From NCBI GenBank assembly GCA_020635855.1, contig JACJYZ010000003.1, positions 62,001 through 126,000 on the forward strand: 64,000 nucleotides of DNA. Direction: 5' to 3'. This DNA comes from Flavobacteriales bacterium. GTDB lineage: Bacteria; Bacteroidota; Bacteroidia; JACJYZ01. A program made the translations under genes and the position numbers. This document shows, one piece after another, positions 7,285 to 16,500 of this stretch. Below the pieces are notes generated by a model. That model was not told the DNA's origin. It did not search any database and was given only the letters and a program-made list of their open reading frames with translations. Position 1 is the stretch's first letter. Every line of letters begins with the position of its first letter.

Positions 7285-8580
7285 TTGTTCGGAGAGATGG
7301 GAGCGAAATACTCGGACATACGCAGGAAGCTCAACCTTCCTGAACTTAACGGAACCCCCAACGGTTCTGCTTACCTTACGCATTACTGGCAGGGAAATAA
7401 TGAACGTATCAGGAGTTATTTCAAGGACGAAGCCCTGGAATATCTGGAGACAATTGTGGAAGACCCGGCGTTCAATTACGAACTGCCGCTTGAATATGAC
7501 GTTCCGTTTCCTCCTCCAGCACGACCTTCCTTTACATTCATCGACCTGTTCGCGGGGATAGGTGGGTTTCGTATTGCATTTCAGGAAATGAACGGTAAAT
7601 GTGTATTCAGTTCGGAATGGGATAAGTACTCTCAAAAAACCTATGAAGCCAACTTTGGTGAAATACCGTTCGGTGACATCACCAAAATTGACGAGAACAA
7701 GATACCAGAGCACGACATCCTTTGCGGTGGTTTTCCCTGTCAGCCGTTCAGTATTGCCGGGGTATCCAAAAAGAACAGCCTGGGCCGGAAGCATGGATTC
7801 GAGGACGAAACCCAAGGAACTTTATTCTTCGACATCAAGCGTATTATTAAGTCCCGGAAACCAAAGGCATTTCTCCTGGAGAATGTAAAGAACCTTCGGG
7901 CGCACGATAAAGGCAGAACCTTCGAAGTAATTGAACGGAATCTGAGAAATCTGGGGTACATGGTATTCAGTCAGGTGCTGGATGCGAAATACTACGTTCC
8001 TCAGCATAGAGAACGAATCTTTATAGTAGGTTTCAGCAAGGAACATTTCCCCAAAAACCTCGTGTATAAGTTCCCGGAGCGGCCTGCTGAGCAGCCGCTA
8101 TTCAAAGAAATTCTTGAACGAAATCCCAGTGAGAAGTACACACTGTCTGATCATTTGTGGAACTATCTCCAGGATTACGCAGCTAAACACAAGGCAAAAG
8201 GAAACGGATTCGGATTCGGACTGACTGACCTTAATGGTGTTGCCCGGACTTTGAGCGCCCGGTATCACAAAGATGGTTCAGAAATCCTGATCCCACAGAG
8301 AAACGGAAGTAACCCTCGTAGGCTGACTCCGGAAGAATGCAAAAGGTTGATGGGATACCCGGATCAGTTCAGAATCCACGATACAGGCGTTTCGGATACA
8401 CAGCTTTACCGGCAGTTTGGAAATTCAGTCGTTGTACCGGTAGTACATGCTGTTGCTGCAAGCATACTGGATGTTTTCCGTCAATATGAAAGACAGGAGG
8501 AACGCCAGAAGCAAAGGGAAGCTCTACTGAATGGTAGGCCGTCAACGACACAGGCCATCAGCGCACGATCTTCTGAATAA
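7285..8580 (+). CDS. DNA (cytosine-5-)-methyltransferase of the EcoRII-type cassette
   Basis: 431 residues with the ordered C5-methyltransferase motifs: I (FIDLFAGIGGFR, ~residue 87), IV with the catalytic Cys (CGGFPCQPFSIAG, ~152), VI (LLENVKNL, ~198), VIII (QHRERIFIVGF, ~240), and IX/X (RRLTPEECKRLMGYP, then QFGNSVVVPVV, ~385). The target-recognition region lies between VIII and IX. An ~80-residue N-terminal extension precedes motif I. It probably protects the sites cut by the adjacent EcoRII-family nuclease. Start choice is uncertain: TTG at 7285 or ATG at 7297, with protein-like codons continuing upstream to 7249. The 3' end overlaps the convergent vsr gene by 23 bp. The block looks more A+T rich than its surroundings, as expected for acquired DNA. 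Confidence 0.9.
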   Translation: MFGEMGAKYSDIRRKLNLPELNGTPNGSAYLTHYWQGNNERIRSYFKDEALEYLETIVEDPAFNYELPLEYDVPFPPPARPSFTFIDLFAGIGGFRIAFQEMNGKCVFSSEWDKYSQKTYEANFGEIPFGDITKIDENKIPEHDILCGGFPCQPFSIAGVSKKNSLGRKHGFEDETQGTLFFDIKRIIKSRKPKAFLLENVKNLRAHDKGRTFEVIERNLRNLGYMVFSQVLDAKYYVPQHRERIFIVGFSKEHFPKNLVYKFPERPAEQPLFKEILERNPSEKYTLSDHLWNYLQDYAAKHKAKGNGFGFGLTDLNGVARTLSARYHKDGSEILIPQRNGSNPRRLTPEECKRLMGYPDQFRIHDTGVSDTQLYRQFGNSVVVPVVHAVAASILDVFRQYERQEERQKQREALLNGRPSTTQAISARSSE

Positions 8581-8974
8581 GCTTTTTGAGGGTAATATCT
8601 CTTTTCTTCTTCATCAGATCACATTCCCACACGGTAATGATTTTCCAACCACTTCTTTTTAGCTGAGTGCAGCTTTCAGCGTCCTTGGCCTTGTTGCGGT
8701 TGATTTTGTCCAGCCACCACTGGGTACGAGTCTTCGGAACAACAAAGTACCTGCACCCGTCATGACCATGCCAGAAACAGCCATGAATAAAGATTACTGT
8801 GTTGTGTTTTTTCAGGATGATATCAGGCTTTCCAGGCAGGAGCTTATCGTGTAACCGGTAACGGAAACCGTTTGCATGAAGAAACCGGCGTACGAGCATT
8901 TCGGGTTTTGTGTCCTTGCCCCTGATCCGGCTCATGTTGTATGAGCGTACTTCAGGTTCATGAACATCAGTCAT
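8558..8974 (-). CDS. vsr: Very short patch repair endonuclease (Vsr)
   Basis: 138 residues, the normal Vsr size. It has the N-terminal SYNMSRIRGKDTKPEMLVRR block, LPGKPDIILKKHNTVIFIHGCFWHGHDGC, which carries the catalytic Asp and the Cys/His zinc-type ligands, and the 'WWLDKINRNKAKD' stretch with W-x-V-WECDL near the C terminus. Vsr nicks next to T in T:G mismatches that arise when 5-methylcytosine deaminates, so it fits beside a C5 methyltransferase. Its start overlaps the last base of the upstream nuclease gene on the same strand, so the two are likely one unit facing the methyltransferase gene. Confidence 0.95.
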   Translation of the reverse strand: MTDVHEPEVRSYNMSRIRGKDTKPEMLVRRFLHANGFRYRLHDKLLPGKPDIILKKHNTVIFIHGCFWHGHDGCRYFVVPKTRTQWWLDKINRNKAKDAESCTQLKRSGWKIITVWECDLMKKKRDITLKKLIQKIVR

Positions 8975-10185
8975 CAGATTTGTTGTTGTTTTTCCCGAAC
9001 TACATCAATAAAATCAGAAAGTGTTATCAGGTGCGCACGTTGTTCTTCGGTGTACGTTTCCATAAGTGGTTGCGGAAGCACAAGCTGTAGATTTTGGGCA
9101 ATCATTTCATCCGTTTGGTTTCTGCTTATAGCAGGTTCCAGTGTAATCAGATGTTTGTTGTTAATCCGGTCAGCTTCAGCCAAAACCTGCCGCCACCGTT
9201 CTTTTGCAGAAGTTTTTACGCCAAGCATGGTCAGCAACTGCGCAGTAAAATCTGCATTGTGATAATGGTCTATACCGGGAAAAAGAAAATCAGGCTTATT
9301 ATTCCGTTCTGTTTTTGCACCCTTTGCATATTGAATTCCACTGGCATCAAAGATATGCGCCAAATGATTCTCAAAAGCAAAACCTGCTCTTGATTTTCTT
9401 CTATTCTGAACGCTTAAAGAGAAGGAAATAAATTCATCCACATCGGTTCCCTGTGCACCGAAACCCTGTTGCAATTTTTTGGCCACTATGTGCTTTTCGA
9501 GCGTTTTAAAAAGCAGTTCTTCCCGTTCTAGCCAAGCCATCAGGGTATCGTCAGGTTCTTCAATAGGAGATACGTCTGTTAGTGTCGAGCGTGCATAAGC
9601 AGAAAACTGGGCAGTTGTTGGGAAGCCCACACCAAACAAGTTTATTAGCTGTTCAAGAAAATCGGGCGCAGTGTCAGGCACTTCAAAGCCCAGTGATGTA
9701 ATAATGTATTGCCCTGCGAAGTTCAGTTGTGTATCTGCTCCGGTAAAGTCACGAATAACAAATTTTGAACCCGCTTCCTCAAGACCGAAAAGCCATAGTA
9801 GCTGCTGCTCGGATGTGGAACCTTGCGGGGCAACAATTACTGCCAGTTTGTTTTCACCGGTTTGTCCAATTACGACCAGGTCACCGGCAACCGCTATATC
9901 AATGACTGGATTAGTAGAATAGTAAAGTCGATATTCGGTTCTTGAGGGGTGATTCTCTCGGGCATCGTACCATGTTAGTGTTCCGGATTCTTTAATAATT
10001 TGTTCTTCGTCATCAGTCAGGTAAATAAAATGTCCCTGAAAGTTGATTCTCTCTGAACCGAAGATTTCCCTAAACCCGGATATACCATTGAATTCATGTT
10101 GATTGGAAACATCCGGAGCTACTTCAACATCACTAAGTCTTTTTGCTCCGATTCCAGTGAAATATTGTGATAATGGACTTGGCAT
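8974..10185 (-). CDS. EcoRII-family type II restriction endonuclease
   Basis: 403 residues, about the length of EcoRII. The C-terminal half (~residues 245-403) carries the EcoRII-C signature: RKSRAGFAFENHLAHIF, then NNKPDFLFPGIDHYHN with the acidic PD residue, then LGVKTSAKERWRQVLAEADR with the catalytic Lys, then KHLITLEPAISRNQTDEMI and LVLPQPL. Residues ~1-200 would be the EcoRII-N-type effector DNA-binding domain (FGSERINFQGHFIYL, LTWYDARENHPSRTEYRLYY). EcoRII cuts before CCWGG and usually needs more than one site. The same specificity is plausible here given the Vsr partner but not proven; CCWGG is common in this window, for example at 1210-1214. Confidence 0.9.
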   Translation of the reverse strand: MPSPLSQYFTGIGAKRLSDVEVAPDVSNQHEFNGISGFREIFGSERINFQGHFIYLTDDEEQIIKESGTLTWYDARENHPSRTEYRLYYSTNPVIDIAVAGDLVVIGQTGENKLAVIVAPQGSTSEQQLLWLFGLEEAGSKFVIRDFTGADTQLNFAGQYIITSLGFEVPDTAPDFLEQLINLFGVGFPTTAQFSAYARSTLTDVSPIEEPDDTLMAWLEREELLFKTLEKHIVAKKLQQGFGAQGTDVDEFISFSLSVQNRRKSRAGFAFENHLAHIFDASGIQYAKGAKTERNNKPDFLFPGIDHYHNADFTAQLLTMLGVKTSAKERWRQVLAEADRINNKHLITLEPAISRNQTDEMIAQNLQLVLPQPLMETYTEEQRAHLITLSDFIDVVREKQQQI

Positions 10186-10308
10186 AATTGATTACAAATG
10201 TACTTTTTCAAACGAATAAATTCTAATTGTCTGCAGATAGAGGAGCAAGCGATTTTGCAGGTTTACCGGAGGTCATGCAGAAATTGCTTCCCACAAAACT
10301 TACACGAT

Positions 10309-10353
10309 TTCACCCTTCAATTACCCTGAAAATGTAAGCTAAAAAACCGGAAA
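10309..10353 (+). repeat. Right direct repeat flanking the restriction-modification cassette
   Basis: Partner of 7123-7166, same orientation, sharing the exact core TGAAAATGTAAG and a CGGAAA end. The two copies enclose the methyltransferase, vsr and EcoRII-like genes and little else. Confidence 0.7.
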
Positions 10354-10415
10354 ACGACAAAAGAAAACACCCTCACTTTCCCTCCGTTCTGAAAAAACGG
10401 CACTCCCAAAAATCA

Positions 10416-10509
10416 GCATACGGCATACAGCAACAGCATACAGGGTAAAACAACCAGTGCAGGAAGGCTTACGCAACGCACTGTATGCTCTTGCCCTTGC
10501 TCTTGCTCA
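10416..10509. repeat. GCATAC-type repeats in inverted arrangement
   Basis: Left part (10416-10443) reads GCATACGGCATACAGC, then AACAGCATACAG; right part (10481-10509) is the inverse, CTGTATGCTCTTGCCC and TTGCTCTTGCTCA. The inner 8 bp (GCATACAG/CTGTATGC) could pair to form a hairpin with a ~37-base loop. On the minus strand the right part begins TGAGCAAGAGC, the same junction seen at the stop codon of the Rieske-like gene, although no gene ends here. Confidence 0.75.
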
Positions 10510-10596
10510 TTCCAGGATTGCTCCCTCCGGTCGCGGACCTCAAAGGGGGAGCTTTACAAGCAAACCCCAACCCTTGCTGCGCCGGGTTGTTTTTTT

Positions 10597-10643
10597 GTTT
10601 TCAAGCCTTGCTTACAAGCAAGCTTGACGCAGGCCTTGAAAAC
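10597..10643. repeat. Nested inverted repeat
   Basis: Arms GTTTTCAAGCC and GGCCTTGAAAAC enclose a second short stem (CTTGCTT / AAGCAAG). It sits between the tRNA terminator and the GCATAC repeats. Its role is unknown; it could be a structured RNA end or a decayed mobile repeat. Confidence 0.6.
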
Positions 10644-10674
10644 AAAAAACCCAAACCTGAAAAAGGTTTGGGTT
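10639..10674 (-). terminator. Rho-independent terminator of tRNA-fMet
   Basis: Arms AACCCAAACCT and AGGTTTGGGTT around a GAAAA loop, followed on the minus strand by TTTTTTGTTTT. It starts 6 bp after the 3' end of the tRNA and so ends its transcript. Confidence 0.9.
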
Positions 10675-10680
10675 TCCTAG

Positions 10681-10753
<73 letters not shown>

Positions 10754-10773
10754 ATGTATTTTAAACAGATCAG

Positions 10774-10793
10774 CGAGCTATCAACTGCTCCAC
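10774..10793 (-). pseudogene. Fragment of initiator tRNA (D-arm segment)
   Basis: CGAGCTATCAACTGCTCCAC matches the D-arm segment of the intact tRNA-fMet (10728-10747) at 19 of 20 positions and lies 21 bp beyond its 5' end in the same orientation. It is followed by the 26-bp palindromic element. It is a partial duplication and not a functional tRNA. Confidence 0.75.
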
Positions 10794-10798
10794 TTTTA

Positions 10799-10824
10799 CC
10801 CGCCGTAGCCTTGGCGAAGGTGGG
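10799..10824. repeat. 26-bp imperfect palindromic element
   Basis: Arms CCGCCGTAGCC and GGCGAAGGTGG flank a TT loop; the three mismatches are purine opposite purine. It differs from the copy at 3217-3242 by one base, and a looser copy lies at 48504-48529. Confidence 0.8.
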
Positions 10825-10946
10825 CCCGCATCTGTATTCAAGATCTTAAGAACGAATCCTTACCGGATGATACTTCGAGAAAACTGTTTTCCGAAGTGGG
10901 TGCAAAGTAACACAAAATTAAAGACACGTCAAAATACACAACGCAT

Positions 10947-12752
10947 TTAGAGCGGTGTACGCCCGGCATTGACGGAACGGCGCAGGTTTGAGGTGAACTC
11001 ACCGAAGTCGGTTTGGATGATGCCTTTCTGACGGAGCTTCTTCATGATCTCTTCCGGCGTGCCCACGTCCGTAATACGGCATTGGTTCCGCGGATTTGCG
11101 GTGGAGAGGTTTCTTATGTCATGCGCATCTACCAGCCCGAGGCGTCCGTCATTCATCACCAGCACCACGATGGATGGATACACCTTGGTCAGTTTCATGC
11201 GATGCACGTCATTGGGCACCACGCCCCTCGGGAAAAGGTACAGTGTGTACGATTTGCGGATGGGCAGTTCATCGTTTCCGGGAGATACGTATTGTGTCAC
11301 GTATTCTTCCTGTCCTTTCAATACCTGGTCGCAATTCCACAGTCCCAACCGGTCGGCGGAAAACGTTCTGCGTACCAGGTAGTCGGTCTCAAGGGCGGTG
11401 CCCCTGTTCTTTTCACTCAGGATCTCTGCCACATTCGGTCCGGGTACAATGCCTGCCTTGGCGCCCTTGTAATCGCGGTAGAGGTCCCCACAGGTTTTGT
11501 CGGCATAGGGTCCATCCAGCGAGGGGAACAAACGCACCGATACCTGGCTGGCAATCTCGCTCCTGGATGAATCCGGTTCCAGGCCGTTGTTCTTTTTCAG
11601 GAAAACCAGGGTGAGGTAATCCGTGGGGACGGACACATCATAGGTCACCTCCACATAGTCCCAGAACCGGTAGATGTAGTTGCCACCTTTGAAATCATTG
11701 GCCAGCAGAGATTCGAAGAATTCCAGGTCCTGTCCGGGTTCCTGCACCGATTGGTCGTAATGCCATGCCAGTCCGCGCAGCGCAGCAAAACCCCGGTTGC
11801 GCCATTCGATGTTGGTGAAGGTGAAGTCGTAGGATTTTCCCGCTTTGGAATGCCCCTTCTTTTTGAACCGTTTGATCACGGGTTTGTAGTTCACCAGGTT
11901 CTGCACGCCGATCCCCAGGGCCGAATCCGCTTCCAGAGGAGTGATGGTACTTGCCGTTGCGGCATCCGTCCGCACATCTCCGCGTTCATTCGTCCGGTCG
12001 GAGGTTTTGGTTGTCACCGGTTCTTCGGTGTTTTCAAATACCGTTACGTTGTCTTTGCCTTCAAGCGTCCACAGGCTGCGCTGCTCATCGAGGTGGTACA
12101 GGTTGAATGCGGTTTCGCTTTGATCCGATACCATGTCCACTTCAATGGCTTTTCCAGGTAGCATCTGCAAGGGGTTGTCATTCATGTCGAATGCGCGGAT
12201 CTCCATCATGCCCGCTGATACCAGGGACATCCGCTCACCCAGGGTGTCGTACTCCATGGGTACACCACCGGCAAACACCGATAGGGCATCGTGGAATTCA
12301 CGGTACTTTAAAACCACCTTGCCGTCATAGACGCGGGATGAAGCATCCAGGAACGCACCTGCAGGAATGTGCAATACCGTGCCCGTGCTGTGTGTGATCT
12401 CTGCGCCTTTGCTTGCCTCCAGGGTATAGGAACCGAACGGCACGTCCCATGCTGAAACGGGTGGCTTGAGACAGGCCGGAATGCTTTCGGCAGAGGAGTC
12501 AACCATGGCAACTACCGCCTTATCTGTAGGCAGGGTTTCAGGTGTACGATGCATTTGGGTGATCAGCAAAACGACCCCTGCGCTCAGCGCCAATCCGCCC
12601 AACACAACTTTGGCCAGGGATGAAAGGCCTTTTCCTTTCGGGGTGCCTGCTTGACCCTGGGCCATGGTCCGGTTCACCAGCGAATCAAAATTCATGGTTG
12701 AATCCACATCCGCTTTGCCCGGCATTTTTCTGTTCCTGATGATTTTATTCAT
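10947..12752 (-). CDS. Single-span membrane protein paired with the sigma factor (anti-sigma-like)
   Basis: 601 residues from the start at 12752, whose ATG overlaps the sigma factor's TGA stop (ATGA); a 10-residue longer form starts at 12782. Residues ~40-65 form one transmembrane helix (LAKVVLGGLALSAGVVLLIT), so ~40 residues face the cytosol and ~535 the periplasm. The periplasmic part contains a beta-rich segment (GTVLHIPAGAFLDASSRVYD, GKVVLKYREFHDALS) seen in Bacteroidota membrane proteins next to sigma factors. No zinc-binding anti-sigma motif is visible in the short cytosolic part. Overlap with the sigma gene supports a regulatory partnership, which is an inference; the precise function is unknown. 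Confidence 0.6.
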   Translation of the reverse strand: MNKIIRNRKMPGKADVDSTMNFDSLVNRTMAQGQAGTPKGKGLSSLAKVVLGGLALSAGVVLLITQMHRTPETLPTDKAVVAMVDSSAESIPACLKPPVSAWDVPFGSYTLEASKGAEITHSTGTVLHIPAGAFLDASSRVYDGKVVLKYREFHDALSVFAGGVPMEYDTLGERMSLVSAGMMEIRAFDMNDNPLQMLPGKAIEVDMVSDQSETAFNLYHLDEQRSLWTLEGKDNVTVFENTEEPVTTKTSDRTNERGDVRTDAATASTITPLEADSALGIGVQNLVNYKPVIKRFKKKGHSKAGKSYDFTFTNIEWRNRGFAALRGLAWHYDQSVQEPGQDLEFFESLLANDFKGGNYIYRFWDYVEVTYDVSVPTDYLTLVFLKKNNGLEPDSSRSEIASQVSVRLFPSLDGPYADKTCGDLYRDYKGAKAGIVPGPNVAEILSEKNRGTALETDYLVRRTFSADRLGLWNCDQVLKGQEEYVTQYVSPGNDELPIRKSYTLYLFPRGVVPNDVHRMKLTKVYPSIVVLVMNDGRLGLVDAHDIRNLSTANPRNQCRITDVGTPEEIMKKLRQKGIIQTDFGEFTSNLRRSVNAGRTPL

Positions 12753-13348
12753 GACGGTTGTTTCGTTGTTAGTTTGGCGCATTCTTTCCGTATGCGCTGC
12801 AGGATCCGTTGCATTTTCATTTTCACTGCGGCTTCGGTGGTTCCCAGGATATCTGCTATTTCTTTGAAGGGACGTTCCTCGAAGTACCGCATCTCAATCA
12901 GCCACGTGGCTTCCCCATTCAGGCTTTTGATGATCTGAAGCATGGCATACATCCTGTCATCTGCTTCTGACCCCGCTTCTGCAGCCAGGGTCACCAACCG
13001 GCTGTCGTCGTCAATGCTGATGATGCGGTGCCGGCTCTTCTTCCTGAAATTTGTATTCATTTCGTTCAGGGCGATCCTGTACAGCCATGCGGAGAATGGT
13101 AGTCCGCGGTCCTTGTATTGGTGGATCCGGGTCATCGCTTTATAAAACACTTCCGCCGTTACATCGGTGGCTGTTTCCATGGCATCGCAGCGACGAAACA
13201 CAAACCGGAAGATGGCATCGTAGTATTTTCTGTAAAGGGGCTCAAAGTTCCGGATGTCTTCACGCGCGGCGGCAACAAGGTGGCTTTCAGCTTCGATGTC
13301 GACAGCGGTCATGTGGTATTTGGCAGTGAGCGTCATGGTGGCTTTCAT
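12749..13348 (-). CDS. RNA polymerase sigma factor, ECF-type sigma-70 family
   Basis: 199 residues. Region 2 is at about residues 33-100: FEPLYRKYYDAIFRFVFRRC, then ATDVTAEVFYKAMTRI, then LPFSAWLYRIALNEMNTNFRK. Region 4 is at ~145-190: LIEMRYFEERPFKEIADILG and TTEAAVKMKMQRILQRIRKE, a helix-turn-helix that would contact the -35 element. An alternative start four codons downstream is possible. It forms an overlapping pair with a membrane protein gene and faces the giant adhesin-like gene across a 227-bp region that contains two inverted repeats, so that gene is a candidate target. Confidence 0.9.
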   Translation of the reverse strand: MKATMTLTAKYHMTAVDIEAESHLVAAAREDIRNFEPLYRKYYDAIFRFVFRRCDAMETATDVTAEVFYKAMTRIHQYKDRGLPFSAWLYRIALNEMNTNFRKKSRHRIISIDDDSRLVTLAAEAGSEADDRMYAMLQIIKSLNGEATWLIEMRYFEERPFKEIADILGTTEAAVKMKMQRILQRIRKECAKLTTKQPS

Positions 13349-13390
13349 GTTACCCTAATGTCGCAGGAAGAAAAAGGTAACGCTGAAGGC

Positions 13391-13417
13391 AAAATACCGG
13401 TATAAGTCCGGTATTTT
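13391..13417. promoter_or_regulatory. Perfect 10-bp inverted repeat (possible operator)
   Basis: AAAATACCGG and CCGGTATTTT are separated by 7 bases, 43 bp upstream of the sigma factor start. The symmetry suits a dimeric DNA-binding protein, though a weak hairpin role is also possible. A second CCGG-containing inverted repeat follows at 13428-13449. Confidence 0.5.
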
Positions 13418-13427
13418 ATCTGGCACA

Positions 13428-13449
13428 CCGGATTTTTATGTGAATCCGG
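13428..13449. promoter_or_regulatory. Second inverted repeat in the sigma/adhesin divergent region
   Basis: CCGGATT and AATCCGG arms around 8 bases, 10 bp from the first inverted repeat. No exact Bacteroidota housekeeping promoter was found in this region, which would be consistent with an alternative sigma factor. Confidence 0.4.
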
Positions 13450-13575
13450 CTAAAAACCCTTGTAAAACGTAACAATCCGCGTAAATCACGTACAAATCCG
13501 TAAACACATTCCGCTAGACACCTGCGGAGTGTTGGAAGACCCGAAGATGAAAAGTTTGCGTCCATAGATATCGTT

Positions 13576-16500
13576 ATGTGTAAAAAATACCTTTTATCCC
13601 TCCTTTCGTGTTTTGTCGGATTCGGAGCGTTGTACGCGCAAACCGGCCCCGGAGGTGTTGGTGATGCATCAACGAACATCGTTTGGCTGAGGGCCGACGA
13701 TCTCTCTGCCAGCCCCGTGTCTGCCTGGTCAGATCAGTCGGGCAATGGCAATGACATGTCGCAGGGCAATGCCACCTATCAACCCACATGGGTGGATGGG
13801 GTTTTGAATGGCAAACCCGTGCTGCGCTTCGACGGTGCCAATGATGATCTGGATGGGCCCGCTACCAATACCCTTCTTGGCGGAGGCATAGATGACATTA
13901 CCATCATCACTGTTTTTCGTACTTCCTCCTCTTCCAAGGGGTACCTTTCGGCATTGAAAAGAGATGGTGGTACCAGTTCGCTGTATTCCATTGACATCAA
14001 TTCAAACGCCGGATCGGGTTCCGGAGGTTATGCCGGATACGTAACCAGGAATGACGCCAATTCAGCTCACAACTGGATTACTTACAACGGTGGGTACAAT
14101 GATGGCGGTGGCCACATCCTGGTGGGATGGGTCAACGGTGCAAATAAAGAACTTTTCATGGACGGAACTTCCCGTGGTACCGATGCGAACGGGATGCAGA
14201 ACATTTCCTCGAACACAGGATTGTTTACCATCGGCGGTTCGGCTGCTGCAAGCAACAACTACAACGGGGACGTGGCGGAATACATCATGTTCACCTCCGC
14301 CATCAATGATGCCCAACGCATCATTATCGAAAACTACCTGGCCTCCAAATACGGCCTCACCATTGCCAATGATTATTTTACCAGCGATGCTACACATTCC
14401 AATGAGCTGGCCGGTATCGGACAGGAAGATGCATCCAACATACACGCGGATGCCGAATCCGGGGGTGTCCTGGAGGTGAGTTCTCCCTCGGATTTGGGCG
14501 ACGGTGAATACCTGCTCTTTGCACATGACAACGGTTCCATTGCCGCATGGACCACCACCGAGGCACCTCATGCAGGCGACAACATGCAACGCCTGACCCG
14601 CGAGTGGATCATGAATGAGACGGGTGATGTGGGTACGATCACCGTTACAGTGGACAATACGCTTCTTCCGGCACTCCCGGCTGAATATACCGATTACTAC
14701 CTTCTGGTGGATGACGACGGGGATTTTTCCAGCGGCGCTACCGAATACCTGCTGAGTCCCGTTGGAGGCAGCGACTATCAAGCCACAGGTGTGGATGTAG
14801 CTGACGGAAGCTATGTCACCATCGCTGTGGTGCGGCCGGAGATCGACTTTACCATTACCGCCGATGACGATTTCGAAACGGCGGGCGCCGTCAATATTCA
14901 GGTTGAACTGAATTTCGCCATCAGCTCGGATGCAACGGCGGTCTTTACGGAGAACGGCGGAAGCACCGCCACATCCGGTGCATTGAATGATTACACCCTC
15001 TCTGCAGGTCCGGTTACCATATCGGCAGGTACCACCACAGCCAATATAACCCTTACCCTGAATGACGATGTGGACCTGGAAGATGACGAAACCGTGATCC
15101 TGGATCTCAGCGGACCCACTGTGGCCCAACTCGGAGATGACGTTCAGTTCACCTATACCATTCACGATGATGACAACCCGAGAAAAGTAGGATTCACCGC
15201 GGCGGGTTCTTCGGGCGATGAAAGTGTGAATCCGTTCAGTCTGACCGTGCAGAGTACCACTGCCAGCTCATCAGACATCACCGTGAACTATACCGTAACA
15301 GGTGGTACCGCCACCGGGGGAGGAGTTGACTATACCCTGGCCTCCGGCACCGCAACCATTCCGGGTGATAATTCGAGTATCTCCACCACCATCGATATTG
15401 CCATTAATGAAGATATTTTGGATGAGGTGGATGAGACCATCGAGATCACTTTATCCACGCCCGGCAATTGCAACCTGGATGCCGGGAATACAGTCTACAC
15501 ATACACCATAACAGATAACGACAATCCTCCGGTTGTCCAGTTTTCCTTCACCACAACCGATGCTTCTGAAGCGGTAAGCCCGGGGCAGGTGGAAGTGTCG
15601 TTATCCGGCATCACCGGGCAGGATGTTCAGGTTTCCTATACGGTGGCGGATGGTACGGCGACAGGAAGCGGATCGGATTATACCCTGGCAGATGGTACCC
15701 TGACCATTCCGGCGGGAAGCACATATGGTTACATCACACCAGTGATCGTGGACGACAGCAACATCGAGCCTTCCGAAACTTTTACCATCACTTTGTCTGC
15801 CGGTCCTACCAATGCAACGCTGGGTGCGAACACGGTGAACACCTATACCATAGGCGACAACGACGACACCGGATTCACCGGACCCGGAGGGGTGGGAAAT
15901 GCAACCAACAATGTGTTGTGGCTGCAAGCCGATGACCTGTCTGCAAGCCCGGTTTCTTCCTGGGCGGATCAATCCGGTAACGCCAATGACATGAGTCAGG
16001 GCACAGGAGGTTATCAGCCGTTGTGGGTGGATGGCGTGATCAACGGCAGGCCCGTGATCCGTTTCGACGGCAGCGATGATGTGCTGAATGGCACAGCATC
16101 CAATACATTGCTGGGAGGCGCCATCGAAGACATCACTGTGCTCACGGTTTTCAGGACGTCCTCTACCTCCAGGGGATACCTGTCGCAGTTAAAACGTGAT
16201 GGGGGTACCAGTTCCCTCTATTCCATCGATATCAACTCAACCGGGGGCAGTGCAAGCGCCGGGTATGCCGGTTTTCTAACCAGGGATGATGCCAATGCCA
16301 ACCACTACTGGCTGGATTACAACGGGGGTTATAATGACGGTGATGGTCACATCCTGATAGGATGGGTGGATAACGCCAACCGGGAATTATTCATAGACGG
16401 TACCTCGCGCGGAACCGATGCCAACGGCATGCAAAGCGTATCCAGCAACACCGGGGCCTTCACCCTTGGCGGAACTTCATCCGGTGGAACCCCATACACC

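Larger units (their letters stand above)
10186..10680. other. Repeat-rich intergenic region between the RM cassette and tRNA-fMet
   Basis: About 495 bases with no real gene. From left to right: the likely promoter region of the endonuclease, the right direct repeat (10309-10353), GCATAC-type repeats in opposite orientations (10416-10443 and 10481-10509), a hairpin with GCTCCC and GGGAGC arms (about 10520-10552), a longer inverted repeat with GTTTTCAAGCC arms (10597-10643), and the tRNA terminator (10639-10674). Confidence 0.75.

Noticed and set aside
7279..7815. A 178-codon frame antisense to the methyltransferase gene
   Set aside because: It overlaps the conserved methyltransferase motifs and has no features of its own.
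7123..10353. Prophage or transposon carrying the RM genes
   Set aside because: No integrase, transposase or phage gene is present, so only the flanking repeats are claimed.
14062..15165. A 367-codon frame on the minus strand inside the giant adhesin gene
   Set aside because: It is a shadow of the repeat-rich coding strand, with no start signal and similar shadows at each repeat copy.
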